From: Moraxellaceae bacterium UBA2031
Lineage (GTDB): Bacteria; Pseudomonadota; Gammaproteobacteria; Pseudomonadales; Moraxellaceae
Assembly: GCA_002333145.1 (NCBI GenBank)
Contig: DDBN01000146.1
Location: 6,493 to 31,181 of the forward strand
DNA length: 24,689 nt
Direction of reading: 5' to 3'
Made by a program: the position numbers and the translations under genes
The notes under the pieces: generated by a model
Seen by the model: the letters and a program-made list of their open reading frames with translations, nothing else
What the model was told of the DNA's origin: nothing
Database searches by the model: none
Part shown: piece after piece, positions 15,440 to 22,922 of the stretch
Layout of the letters: every line of letters begins with the position of its first letter
Numbering within the stretch: position 1 is the first letter of the stretch

Positions 15440-15701
15440 GACGGATATCGAAATCATCAACAAACTTGGCCTACACGCCCGTGCAGCCGCCAAGTTGGTG
15501 AGTACAGCGGCACCGTTCCAGTCAAGCATTCGCCTAGGTCGAGGTGAGCGCATGATTGATGCCAAGAGCATCATGGCATTGCTTATGCTGGGTGCAGGTA
15601 AGGGGACGAAGCTGCATCTGACAGTAGATGGCAGCGATGAGGCGACGGCGCATACGGCCGTGGTGACTCTGATCAACAATCGCTTTGACGAGGCGGAATA
15701 G
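15432..15701 (+). CDS. ptsO: Phosphocarrier protein NPr (nitrogen PTS HPr)
   Basis: An 89-residue HPr-family protein that carries phosphate from EI-Ntr (PtsP) to EIIA-Ntr (PtsN). The phosphorylation site H15 is in the classic KLGLHARAA motif, and S46 sits in DAKSIMALLML. Both phosphate partners are outside the window. Coupling to rapZ by an 8-base overlap and the rpoN-linked context identify it as NPr rather than the sugar-PTS HPr. A GC-rich 6-bp hairpin wraps its stop codon (15691-15696 with 15702-15707). Confidence 0.95.
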   Translation: MIETDIEIINKLGLHARAAAKLVSTAAPFQSSIRLGRGERMIDAKSIMALLMLGAGKGTKLHLTVDGSDEATAHTAVVTLINNRFDEAE

Positions 15702-15721
15702 CCGCCTTCCTCTGCTATCAT
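15691..15721 (+). promoter_or_regulatory. Hairpin at the ptsO stop and candidate darP promoter
   Basis: A perfect 6-bp GC-rich stem (15691-15696 with 15702-15707) has the ptsO stop codon in its 5-base loop and is followed by a pyrimidine run poor in T, so it is at best a weak terminator. Right after it TGCTATCAT at 15713-15721 is an extended -10 with a 5-of-6 hexamer but no good -35. It would start transcripts about 18 bases before the darP ATG. Confidence 0.35.
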
Positions 15722-15745
15722 GTCGATCTTCTTCTGGAGGTCTCC

Positions 15746-16324
15746 ATGTCCCGCCGCCACTCCGTACACAACGAAATTGATGACTTTGAAGATGCTGGTC
15801 TCAGCAAGACCGAGCAAAAGAAAGCCATGGAGCGCCTGCAGGCACTGGGCGAGCGCTTGGCTGAGTTGCGCACCGTACGCCTGAAGAAGATGCCAATCTC
15901 GGAAACGCTGTTCGTGGCGCTAGAAGAGCTCAAGCACCTGAAGGCTCATGAGGCGGTGCGTCGGCATAAGCAATACATCGGAAAGCTGATGCGCCACGAA
16001 AATGAAGAAGCCATCCTGAATGTGCTGAATCCACTGGCCAACCCCATGCTGAACCGACAGATGGAAATGCTGGTGGAGCGCTTACTCACTCAGGGCGACC
16101 CCGCCATCAACGATGCCGTACGCCGCTACCCCGCCGCTGAACGCCACACGTTGCGCCAGCATGTGCGCGCAGCACTTAAAGAACAGCAGGCATTGTCCGA
16201 GGCCGCAGAGTTACCGCAGAAAAAAACAGATGTCGTAGAAGAAACAGACGCCGAGCCAGACCACCCGCCGGCACGTAAAAAGTTGCTGACTTATCTACGT
16301 GAAATCGCGGCATTAGCAGACTGA
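15746..16324 (+). CDS. darP: Ribosome biogenesis factor DarP (YjgA, DUF615)
   Basis: A 192-residue, charged, mostly helical protein of the DUF615 family. Family knowledge: E. coli DarP/YjgA binds late 50S precursors and helps mature the peptidyl-transferase centre. The sequence shows the family's features: SKTEQKKAMERLQALGERL (about 20-38), the RRHKQYIGKLMR motif (about 72-83) and a four-helix layout, then an acidic tail (about 155-175) and a short C-terminal helix. A GGAGG ribosome-binding site lies five bases before the ATG. In pseudomonads tldD and pmbA flank this gene; here neither does. Confidence 0.94.
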   Translation: MSRRHSVHNEIDDFEDAGLSKTEQKKAMERLQALGERLAELRTVRLKKMPISETLFVALEELKHLKAHEAVRRHKQYIGKLMRHENEEAILNVLNPLANPMLNRQMEMLVERLLTQGDPAINDAVRRYPAAERHTLRQHVRAALKEQQALSEAAELPQKKTDVVEETDAEPDHPPARKKLLTYLREIAALAD

Positions 16325-16336
16325 TACTCTGCTAAT
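16312..16336. other. Stem-loop between convergent genes
   Basis: A perfect 9-bp inverted repeat pairs 16312-16320 with 16328-16336 around a 7-base loop. It covers the darP stop and nearly all of the 14-base gap to the end of the convergent minus-strand gene. There is no T run on either side, so it may act as a bidirectional end-stabilising hairpin instead of a true terminator. Confidence 0.5.
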
Positions 16337-16338
16337 AC

Positions 16339-17391
16339 TCAGACCGTTATCTGCTCACTAAACAGACCGCTGCCTCCGTCCTGCCCAAACCAGTCGCCAA
16401 TCTCGACCTGAAAGCCTCGCTTTTTCACGGCGTTTGCCACGGCGAAGAGATAGGCTGTATCAGCCTTCGCAGAGATCAGACTCACCACCTCGCGCCCAAG
16501 ACGGTTGAAGGGGTGAACTGGCAGACTCAGTTGCAAGCCGTCGCCGCGAATAAAAAGGGCTTTGTTCTGGCAACGCACGACGGCACGGAAATGCTCCCGT
16601 GAAACTGAGCGCAACGTCATCATGCCCTTGTTGTCATCACTCATCAGTCCCATGTCGCGCAGTTGCTCAAACAGTGGCTCATGGATGTCTGCATGAAAAT
16701 AACTGGGGGCATCGCGACAGATAAAGCCTCCCAAATCTAACCGGGCCGCCAGCATCAATGCCTCAACATCGCTGCGCGACAAAGACGTTAGAACGGTGAG
16801 CGTTCGCAAGCTGTGCGAGCCTGGCTGGCAGACCTCATCAACCAGTACCCGCGCCCACAGATGCTGAAAATCCTCTGCCACGGCGCGTGCCGCTGCTTCC
16901 TGCCAGCGCAATAGCCAATCAGGATCAAGGGGACGATCTGAAACCGCCTGCACCTCGATAGTCTCGGCCAACAAGTCGGCGCGCAGGCCGATGCGGCGCA
17001 CGTTCAGGGCTCGACGTAAGGCTTGAATATCCGCCTCCAGACGAACATCACGTAATGCCTTGGTAGTGCTGGGTACTCTCAGGATATCGAGCGGATCTTC
17101 CGGGGCCTGCTCAATAATGGTGTTAAAACGCACGGTTGAAATAAACTCACTGTCGGCAGGCTTATCGACAATCTCTCCTAAGCTATTAAAGCGTTTACGC
17201 CCCGCATGAAGGTCATCAAGTTCGGCCAGCATACCGGCAATCGCCAAGCGCTCTCGCTCTCGCACCTGCTGCACACTCTTGCCACTTTGACGCAAACTCC
17301 AGGGCGACAGCATGGCTGTTTCCCCTCCACCAAAAAGGGTATTCCAGAGTTTGTCCGCCAGCTTGGCGCGCAGGGAGTTACCTTCAGTCAT
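16339..17391 (-). CDS. Uncharacterised protein resembling the DUF2806/TIGR03899 group
   Basis: A 350-residue soluble protein with no signal peptide or membrane segment. The central part (about 165-225), with WQEAAARAVAEDFQHLWARV followed by PGSHSLRTLTVLTSLSRSDV, resembles the DUF2806 group, where an AEDFQxLWARxL... SLRTL motif precedes a leucine-rich helix. From memory I believe the full-length group is TIGR03899; I cannot confirm this. The N-terminal 100 residues are charged and helical. The C-terminus (about 320-345) has a short alpha/beta segment. No catalytic motif is visible. The ATG at 17391 has a GAGG ribosome-binding site that lies in a duplicated 11-base element. It is downstream of a cyclic-nucleotide-binding gene on the same strand, 189 bases away. 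Function unknown. Confidence 0.75.
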   Translation of the reverse strand: MTEGNSLRAKLADKLWNTLFGGGETAMLSPWSLRQSGKSVQQVRERERLAIAGMLAELDDLHAGRKRFNSLGEIVDKPADSEFISTVRFNTIIEQAPEDPLDILRVPSTTKALRDVRLEADIQALRRALNVRRIGLRADLLAETIEVQAVSDRPLDPDWLLRWQEAAARAVAEDFQHLWARVLVDEVCQPGSHSLRTLTVLTSLSRSDVEALMLAARLDLGGFICRDAPSYFHADIHEPLFEQLRDMGLMSDDNKGMMTLRSVSREHFRAVVRCQNKALFIRGDGLQLSLPVHPFNRLGREVVSLISAKADTAYLFAVANAVKKRGFQVEIGDWFGQDGGSGLFSEQITV

Positions 17392-17393
17392 GT

Positions 17394-17422
17394 CGCCTCA
17401 CTTGCGATTAACGCCTCACTTG
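17394..17422 (-). repeat. Duplicated 11-base ribosome-binding-site element
   Basis: The same 11 bases (minus strand CAAGTGAGGCG) occur at 17394-17404 and 17412-17422, a period of 18 bases. The copy nearest the ATG supplies the GAGG ribosome-binding site for the gene starting at 17391; the second lies 18 bases further upstream. The rest of the 189-base gap up to 17580 holds no clear promoter; an AT-rich hairpin (17541-17546 with 17553-17558) lies near its distal end. Confidence 0.55.
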
Positions 17423-17580
17423 TCATGACCGTACTGATGCTGGTTATTCACAAAGACAAACATCAGAGGCCAAGCCACCACAACGCACCGCTCTCGTGTG
17501 TTGTTGCTATCGCTTTGTTCTGCGGGATCGCTTTTCGTTCTTGTTATTTTTTTAACAACTACTCTGTGCTGAGCAAAACA

Positions 17581-18045
17581 TTAAACCAGTGGCGGCATAA
17601 ACTCTGCGAGCTTGTCAGAGGTCTTACGCAAGTTGATGGACAGCAAAGACGCTACCCCCTTTAGAATCTTGATGCCGATCTCAGGGTGCAGTTTGAGAAT
17701 CATCTCGAAGCCTTTGCGGGTGAGTACGATCAGACTGCTGGGCGTGCAGGCACGAATACTGGCAGAGCGCGTGAGCTTATCGATAAGCGCCATTTCACCA
17801 ATCGAGCCTCCCCGTGCAAGCGTGGTGATGACTACCGGCTGGGCACTCTGGTTGAGCTTGATAACATCCAGCGCGCCTGCTGCCACAAAACAGACATAGT
17901 CACCCTTCTCACCTTCTTTAAAAACATACTCTCCAGGCTCAACTTTATTGAAGAACATGAATTTTTCGATAACCTGCAGCTCCTGCGCGCTGAGGCTGGA
18001 AAAAATAGGGATCAGGCTGAGATGATCCGACAAACGCTCGCTCAT
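17581..18045 (-). CDS. Stand-alone cyclic nucleotide-binding domain protein
   Basis: A 154-residue protein made of a single CAP-type cyclic nucleotide-binding domain (about 10-125). The phosphate-binding cassette looks complete: GG then G83-E84-M-A-L and R93-S94-A, the residues that hold the ribose and cyclic phosphate. A C-terminal helix (about 124-145) follows, but there is no helix-turn-helix or enzyme domain, so it cannot act as a Crp-type transcription factor alone and more likely modulates a partner. The ATG at 18045 has a good GAGGAAG ribosome-binding site. It lies between the nitrilase-family gene and the unknown 350-residue gene, all on the same strand. Whether it binds cAMP, cGMP or neither is unknown. 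Confidence 0.88.
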   Translation of the reverse strand: MSERLSDHLSLIPIFSSLSAQELQVIEKFMFFNKVEPGEYVFKEGEKGDYVCFVAAGALDVIKLNQSAQPVVITTLARGGSIGEMALIDKLTRSASIRACTPSSLIVLTRKGFEMILKLHPEIGIKILKGVASLLSINLRKTSDKLAEFMPPLV

Positions 18046-18116
18046 GGGACTTCCTCAAGAGGCAATGCAACAGGCCTGACTCGACCTTCGCTTCTGCCTC
18101 TCCTACTATTTAGCTG

Positions 18117-18137
18117 AAACGCTGACCGTTGTCAGCG
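18117..18137 (-). terminator. Stem-loop at the end of the nitrilase-family gene
   Basis: A perfect 7-bp GC-rich stem pairs 18120-18126 with 18131-18137 around a 4-base loop and includes the stop codon at 18132-18134. On the minus strand only three T residues follow, so termination would be weak or partial. It separates the yhdP-amidase pair from the cyclic-nucleotide-binding gene. Confidence 0.45.
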
Positions 18138-18971
18138 AATTCGTCGATGCTTTTGTGCCGGCATACGTTTATGCAGGCTAATCTGCTCATCGCGATCCCA
18201 GGGTGCCACCACAAAACCCGCTCCTGCAGGCTGACGCTCGGCAAGAACGCGCCCCCAAGCATCCACAATTTGGGTGTGCCCCCATGTCTGACGTGACGGG
18301 CTATGCCAGCCTCCCTGCCCCGCCCCGATGACCATAATCTGGTTCTCAATGGCGCGTGCTTGGAGCAAGACCTGCCAATGTGCCTCACCCGTCACCGCAG
18401 TAAAGGCGGCAGGGACAGTGATTATATCAGCCCCTTGATCGAGCAGAGCCCGAAACAACTCAGGAAACCGCAGGTCATAGCAGATGGTCAAGCCGATACG
18501 ACCAAATGGCGTATCGGCACACACTACCTTATCGCCGGACTCAAAGGTTGCCGATTCACGGTAGACTCCCTGAGCATCATCCACATCAACATCAAATAAA
18601 TGGATCTTGTCATAACGTGCCACACACTCCCCACTGGCACTGATGACATGACAAGCGGTACGGACACGGCCATCCCGTATCTGGCTGCCGTCGGGCCGCG
18701 TGGCCGCCGGAAGTGTTCCTGCCACGATCCAAAGCTGCAGCTCACGTGCTAGCCGCCCTAAACGCTCCAGAATGCCGTGCAGCTGCCCTGCTACCGCCCG
18801 GTATTGAGTGGCATCGAACACGGCAAAGTTCTCCGGCAGCACCGCCAATACTGCACCGGCAGCCGCTACCTGACGCAACTGCTCTTCCGCTTCGTCCAGA
18901 TTCCGGGACAGATCTGGGCCTGAGCAAAGCTGAATGGCCGCAACAATAGGGGTGCCAAGGGGAGCATTCAT
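18132..18971 (-). CDS. Carbon-nitrogen hydrolase, probable deaminated glutathione amidase
   Basis: A 279-residue nitrilase-superfamily amidase with the full Glu-Lys-Cys triad: E47 (LPENFAVF), K122 (RYDKIHLFD) and C164 (ICYDLRFPELF). The RYDKIHLFDVDV segment and overall length fit the NIT1-type branch, which hydrolyses deaminated glutathione as metabolite repair. This substrate is by family resemblance only; other amides are possible. Its ATG overlaps the yhdP stop by four bases, so the two genes are translationally coupled. Proteins of this kind regularly follow yhdP in pseudomonads. Confidence 0.9.
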   Translation of the reverse strand: MNAPLGTPIVAAIQLCSGPDLSRNLDEAEEQLRQVAAAGAVLAVLPENFAVFDATQYRAVAGQLHGILERLGRLARELQLWIVAGTLPAATRPDGSQIRDGRVRTACHVISASGECVARYDKIHLFDVDVDDAQGVYRESATFESGDKVVCADTPFGRIGLTICYDLRFPELFRALLDQGADIITVPAAFTAVTGEAHWQVLLQARAIENQIMVIGAGQGGWHSPSRQTWGHTQIVDAWGRVLAERQPAGAGFVVAPWDRDEQISLHKRMPAQKHRRIR

Positions 18972-21900
18972 GGTCGGCCTCCTTGCGGTCTAGGCATCGC
19001 ATTTCCAGCACGTGGCGGTGGGCTTACGCGGTCTACTTCGGGATCATCCCAGTCACCTGAAATGTGATAATGCAGCACTGTCGCTCGTTGAATCTGCTTC
19101 TTGAGAATCATCTCGGCCGCGGCGACGGCACCCCCAACCAATGGCCCCGCCATAACGGCAGCCGCCAGAGGGACGGCGCTGGAAACAGGCACATTTACGG
19201 TAAATATCTGGTCGATCTGCTGGCCCGCCAGATCCAGACGCCCCTCGCCATGCGCCGACAGTGAGGGGCCCTCCAACTCGAATACTGCTTTTGGCATCAC
19301 CCCTGACTGAACATCCCCGGATAACGTGACGGAGTCAAAGGACAACCCTCGCTTCAGGACATCCGAAAAGTCTCCCTTGAAGCGGCGACGGAGGTTATCC
19401 AGATCCACTAATCCAAAAACACGGCTGGCACTGGTTCCCGTATTCACGTTAAGAAGACGCCCTTTGTCAATCGCAAGCGATAGCGATCCATCCAGCTTAC
19501 TAAGCGTCAGTGCTTGAGGTGTTGAAGGCCAAGAAAGGTCAACCTCAGCTCGCGCCTGCCCACTTTGCAGGGTAGGCGCAAAGCGCAGTGCTTTGAGCAG
19601 ATCCGCCGCATCGTCACAGCGTGCCACACCGCGCAGGCGAGTACTGTCGCCTCCACGCCACTGCCAGTCCAGACGGCCATCGAAGCTGGCGATCGGCGTC
19701 ACTAACTTAAGGCCATCCACACGCACCCCGTAGGGGCTAGGCAAAAGTCGGGCTTGCCCGGAAATACTACCAAATTCAGGATAATTCCTAAGCTGTAATC
19801 GCTCCACCCCAATACGCACAGGGCGGCGAATGGATTGGCCCGACACAACACCATCCGCCACATTGGCCTCTGGCATAGCCATTAATGGCCAAGTTAGACG
19901 ATCTACCTCTATCGCTAATTCCTGTGCATCTGCATCCGGCCACAACAACGAACCCGCAATCTCATTATTTTCCAGCCCCATGCGCCAGCCTGCGGCCTCG
20001 CGTGCCACCTGAATTTTGACATCACGGATGCGCCACCCCTTAGCGTCCAGTTCACGTGCTGACACATCCAGCCTTGTCAGACCGGGCATCGTCGAACGCT
20101 TGGCTGACGCAACGCCATCCTGAGAGAATTTATCGACCCAAGGCTCCCAGTCCGCCCAGACAAGCAACGGAACGCGCCCTTCAATCTCTATACCTGGCTT
20201 GGATGGCCATCCAGTATCTGTACTGTCCAGTCGCAAGAGAGCCGCATGCAGCCCCTCCTCACGCCACACCAGACCTGCATTAAGCTGCTTACCCAACTGT
20301 AGGCGCGCCAGTTGCTGAGTCCCTCCTAATGATGACTGATATCGCAGCGCCAACGGCTCGACCCCTTTGGCCAGAGGCGTGGGCAACAAGATACTCATTC
20401 CTGCCAGTCCGGAAGTCACCAGCAACTGCCCTGGCTGCGGGCCAGAGGGAATACGAATACGCGCCTGGTAACGGCTTTCGCCTTTGAATGCATCCCAGAG
20501 TGGACCGCCGAGCCAATTGCGCAAAGACGTCGCAGTCACCAAGCCATCCAGATCTACCTGCACGAGCTGTAGGGTGTCGCCACGGACAGTGCTACTGATA
20601 CGTGCCTGCACCGGCGCCCCCAACAACCGCCCTTGCAGAGACTCTGCTATTAACCCTTCACGCGTGGAGAAGCGTACCTGCCCCTGCAGTCCATCAGCTA
20701 CCAGGCCTTGCTTGGGCAAGACAAGACGATTACCTGTCAGCTGTGTCGTCACCTCAACGTGTGTTGCTGGTGGCAAGTGATGTGAAACGGGAATATCGAG
20801 TACCAAATGACCGCTCAGCCCTCCCTCTAGTTGTATGGCCTCAGCCACAGATGCGGTATGAGTGCGCAGAGGGCTTTCGCGAAACAGCCGCATGAGATCG
20901 GGACCAGTGGATTGCACCTCGCCACTCACGGCAAGACGTGCTTGGCGCAAATCTGGAATATCGGCCCGCACATCGTGCGCCACGGTACCGTCGAGCAATC
21001 GTGCACGACTGGCCTCAACGCGCAGATGTCGACCATCAATCGTGACAACACCATCAAGTGCACTGAGTGCTGGCCAGCCAAGACTATAATCCAGACCCGC
21101 CTCTTTCAATTCGAAGCGCATAAGCTGGCGCAGCGAGTGCTCATCCTCTTTTTCGTGATGGATCAAGCCTTCAACCAAGAAGTCACCCTGAGTTACCGTG
21201 CCAGCCACCAATGCATGCCGCAGCCACGCCAGTGCGCCGTCACCGGCGGGCTGCCACGGGACATAACGCCATACACTGGCCACTTTGGCGTCTGTTAATC
21301 GCGCCAGCAAGGATAGATGTGGGCTGATGCGGGTATCGCGTGGAATATCCAGACGCAGCAGTGCATGGCCTCGAGCATCCGGGTTTTTTACCTTCAAGCT
21401 ATCGCTTTCAATTTGCCAGCCGTCTGTCTCTGCACGTAGACGAACAATGCCCTGTAATTGATCAACCGCCACTGGCTCACGGAATACCTGGCGCAAGTCC
21501 AACTGGCCATTCTTCACATCAAGACCGAGCAACGACATGCTTGGCGTCCAATACGCCCAGCCTGCTAGGTTACTGCCCCCTGGAAAGCGCGTAGTCGCGT
21601 GAACACCCAGCTGACTGAAACGGGCCGTGACCTGCTGTGTCTGCCACTGATCCTGCTCACCCTGCTCCAGTTCGACGCCCACTGAGGTCTGGCCCGCTGG
21701 CGTCGCCTCACGCAACCACTCTGCCAAAGCATCAGGAAGAGGCAACCGATTCGCCAGCAGAGCAGCCGCTCCCATATCGATACCTGACGCGGCTACGGAC
21801 AAATGCCTCTCTTTGCCGTGTAGCGCCAGCGTCGGCACTGGCCAGGCCACATTATCGAGACGCGCGGTCAGGTGCTGGGCCGATAGATGCCACTCGCCAG

Positions 21901-22834
21901 CAGCACGCGTCCAACCCATCTCTCCGTGTACGTTCTGCAGAACATGCGCACCAAGAGAGCTGCTGAACACTGCCCGCTGAAGAGATGGGCGGGACTGCAC
22001 GGCCATCAATTGGCCCTGCACAAAATGCAGCCAAAATTCGCCGCCACCTTGCACTTCCTGCAACCCGATACCTGCAACATTTGCCTTGGGCAACCAAGCA
22101 TCCAGCTTTAATGATGGCAGTCCCATCCAGATGGAAAGCCGTCCCTTGCGCCAGTCAACGGGATCTCCCTCCAGCGTCATGTTGACCGCAACAGGCTGCG
22201 GTACTGAATCAAGATGTACTTCACCCGCCAACCGATGCTGCGACCCATTGTTACGGCTCGCCAAACTGAGATGGTGAAGCTGCAACACCGGAAAACCCTG
22301 CAAGGCGAGCTCAAGACGACCATCCTCTATCGCCAGCAATGGCTGACGCAGGGCCAGCTCAATTGCGCGCCGTGCTGCCGCTGGATCAGATTGCGCCAGT
22401 GATGCCAGCTCACGCATGCGCACACGACCGTCCGGTAGCTGCTCAAGATGAATATCCAGCCCACGGATGCGCAAGTCCACGCGCGGCTCCAGTGCCAGCA
22501 GGCTCCGCCACAGAGAGGGCCTGAGCTCCATTCGGGGAATCTGCAGAAGGGTCACGTCAGGGTGAGCAGGGTCACGGAGCTGAAACGATTCAATCAAGAA
22601 AAAGGGCGTCATTCCCGCCCAGCTACCTGTCAACCGCTCAATATGGACGGGCACACCGATCGCACTTGATAGGCGGGACTCAATTGCAGCGCGATAGTCG
22701 CTGATCGCAGGGGTGAACTGCCTTCCTAGGCTCACGACTACCGCCACCACCACGAGCAGCGCCAGCGCCAGCGTAAGCAACTGGTGCCAGCCCCACAGGG
22801 CGGCATGTCGAAAGGAGTGAAGGTTTAGTGGCAC
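18968..22834 (-). CDS. yhdP: AsmA-like inter-membrane phospholipid transport protein YhdP
   Basis: A very large envelope protein of 1288 residues (E. coli about 1266). It has a single N-terminal transmembrane helix (about 15-35) and a long periplasmic part predicted to be repeated beta strands, forming a hydrophobic groove between inner and outer membranes. Family knowledge: YhdP with TamB and YdbH moves phospholipids to the outer membrane. The N-terminal SYRAAIESRLSSAIG-type AsmA start (here SDYRAAIESRLSSAIG, about 45-60) and the C-terminal block with NVPVSSAVPLAAAVMAGP (about 1230) identify the family. The start is GTG at 22834; the preceding ribosome-binding site is poor and there is no nearby in-frame ATG. 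Its function pairs with the Mla genes in this window. Confidence 0.93.
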   Translation of the reverse strand: MPLNLHSFRHAALWGWHQLLTLALALLVVVAVVVSLGRQFTPAISDYRAAIESRLSSAIGVPVHIERLTGSWAGMTPFFLIESFQLRDPAHPDVTLLQIPRMELRPSLWRSLLALEPRVDLRIRGLDIHLEQLPDGRVRMRELASLAQSDPAAARRAIELALRQPLLAIEDGRLELALQGFPVLQLHHLSLASRNNGSQHRLAGEVHLDSVPQPVAVNMTLEGDPVDWRKGRLSIWMGLPSLKLDAWLPKANVAGIGLQEVQGGGEFWLHFVQGQLMAVQSRPSLQRAVFSSSLGAHVLQNVHGEMGWTRAAGEWHLSAQHLTARLDNVAWPVPTLALHGKERHLSVAASGIDMGAAALLANRLPLPDALAEWLREATPAGQTSVGVELEQGEQDQWQTQQVTARFSQLGVHATTRFPGGSNLAGWAYWTPSMSLLGLDVKNGQLDLRQVFREPVAVDQLQGIVRLRAETDGWQIESDSLKVKNPDARGHALLRLDIPRDTRISPHLSLLARLTDAKVASVWRYVPWQPAGDGALAWLRHALVAGTVTQGDFLVEGLIHHEKEDEHSLRQLMRFELKEAGLDYSLGWPALSALDGVVTIDGRHLRVEASRARLLDGTVAHDVRADIPDLRQARLAVSGEVQSTGPDLMRLFRESPLRTHTASVAEAIQLEGGLSGHLVLDIPVSHHLPPATHVEVTTQLTGNRLVLPKQGLVADGLQGQVRFSTREGLIAESLQGRLLGAPVQARISSTVRGDTLQLVQVDLDGLVTATSLRNWLGGPLWDAFKGESRYQARIRIPSGPQPGQLLVTSGLAGMSILLPTPLAKGVEPLALRYQSSLGGTQQLARLQLGKQLNAGLVWREEGLHAALLRLDSTDTGWPSKPGIEIEGRVPLLVWADWEPWVDKFSQDGVASAKRSTMPGLTRLDVSARELDAKGWRIRDVKIQVAREAAGWRMGLENNEIAGSLLWPDADAQELAIEVDRLTWPLMAMPEANVADGVVSGQSIRRPVRIGVERLQLRNYPEFGSISGQARLLPSPYGVRVDGLKLVTPIASFDGRLDWQWRGGDSTRLRGVARCDDAADLLKALRFAPTLQSGQARAEVDLSWPSTPQALTLSKLDGSLSLAIDKGRLLNVNTGTSASRVFGLVDLDNLRRRFKGDFSDVLKRGLSFDSVTLSGDVQSGVMPKAVFELEGPSLSAHGEGRLDLAGQQIDQIFTVNVPVSSAVPLAAAVMAGPLVGGAVAAAEMILKKQIQRATVLHYHISGDWDDPEVDRVSPPPRAGNAMPRPQGGRP

Positions 22835-22922
22835 CGAAAAAACCCGTCAGCAGAATAATGCGCCAATGATAACTTGGCAGGTATAAAAGCCTGTGGCGTG
22901 ATTGTTGCCCGTATTGCCCACA
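22835..22922 (-). promoter_or_regulatory. rng-yhdP gap with small hairpin
   Basis: This 88-base gap contains, on the minus strand, a 5-bp hairpin (GCCAA paired with TTGGC, 7-base loop) near 22868-22884 and a run of six T residues about 20 bases further on, next to the yhdP start. The two are too far apart to form a normal terminator. No convincing promoter is visible, so yhdP may be read from the maf-rng transcript. Confidence 0.3.

Noticed and set aside
17541..17558. AT-rich inverted repeat after the cyclic-nucleotide-binding gene as a terminator
   Set aside because: Six A-T-rich pairs with an A/T loop and no T run after the stem on the minus strand; too weak to call.
17206..17664. 152-codon plus-strand frame spanning the gap before the unknown gene, with a hydrophobic stretch
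   Set aside because: It overlaps both flanking minus-strand genes in antisense and has no ribosome-binding site or family resemblance. The hydrophobic part comes from AT-rich intergenic bases.
20831..21298. 155-codon plus-strand frame inside yhdP
   Set aside because: Fully antisense to yhdP, whose own frame is continuous for 1288 codons and matches its family to the end.
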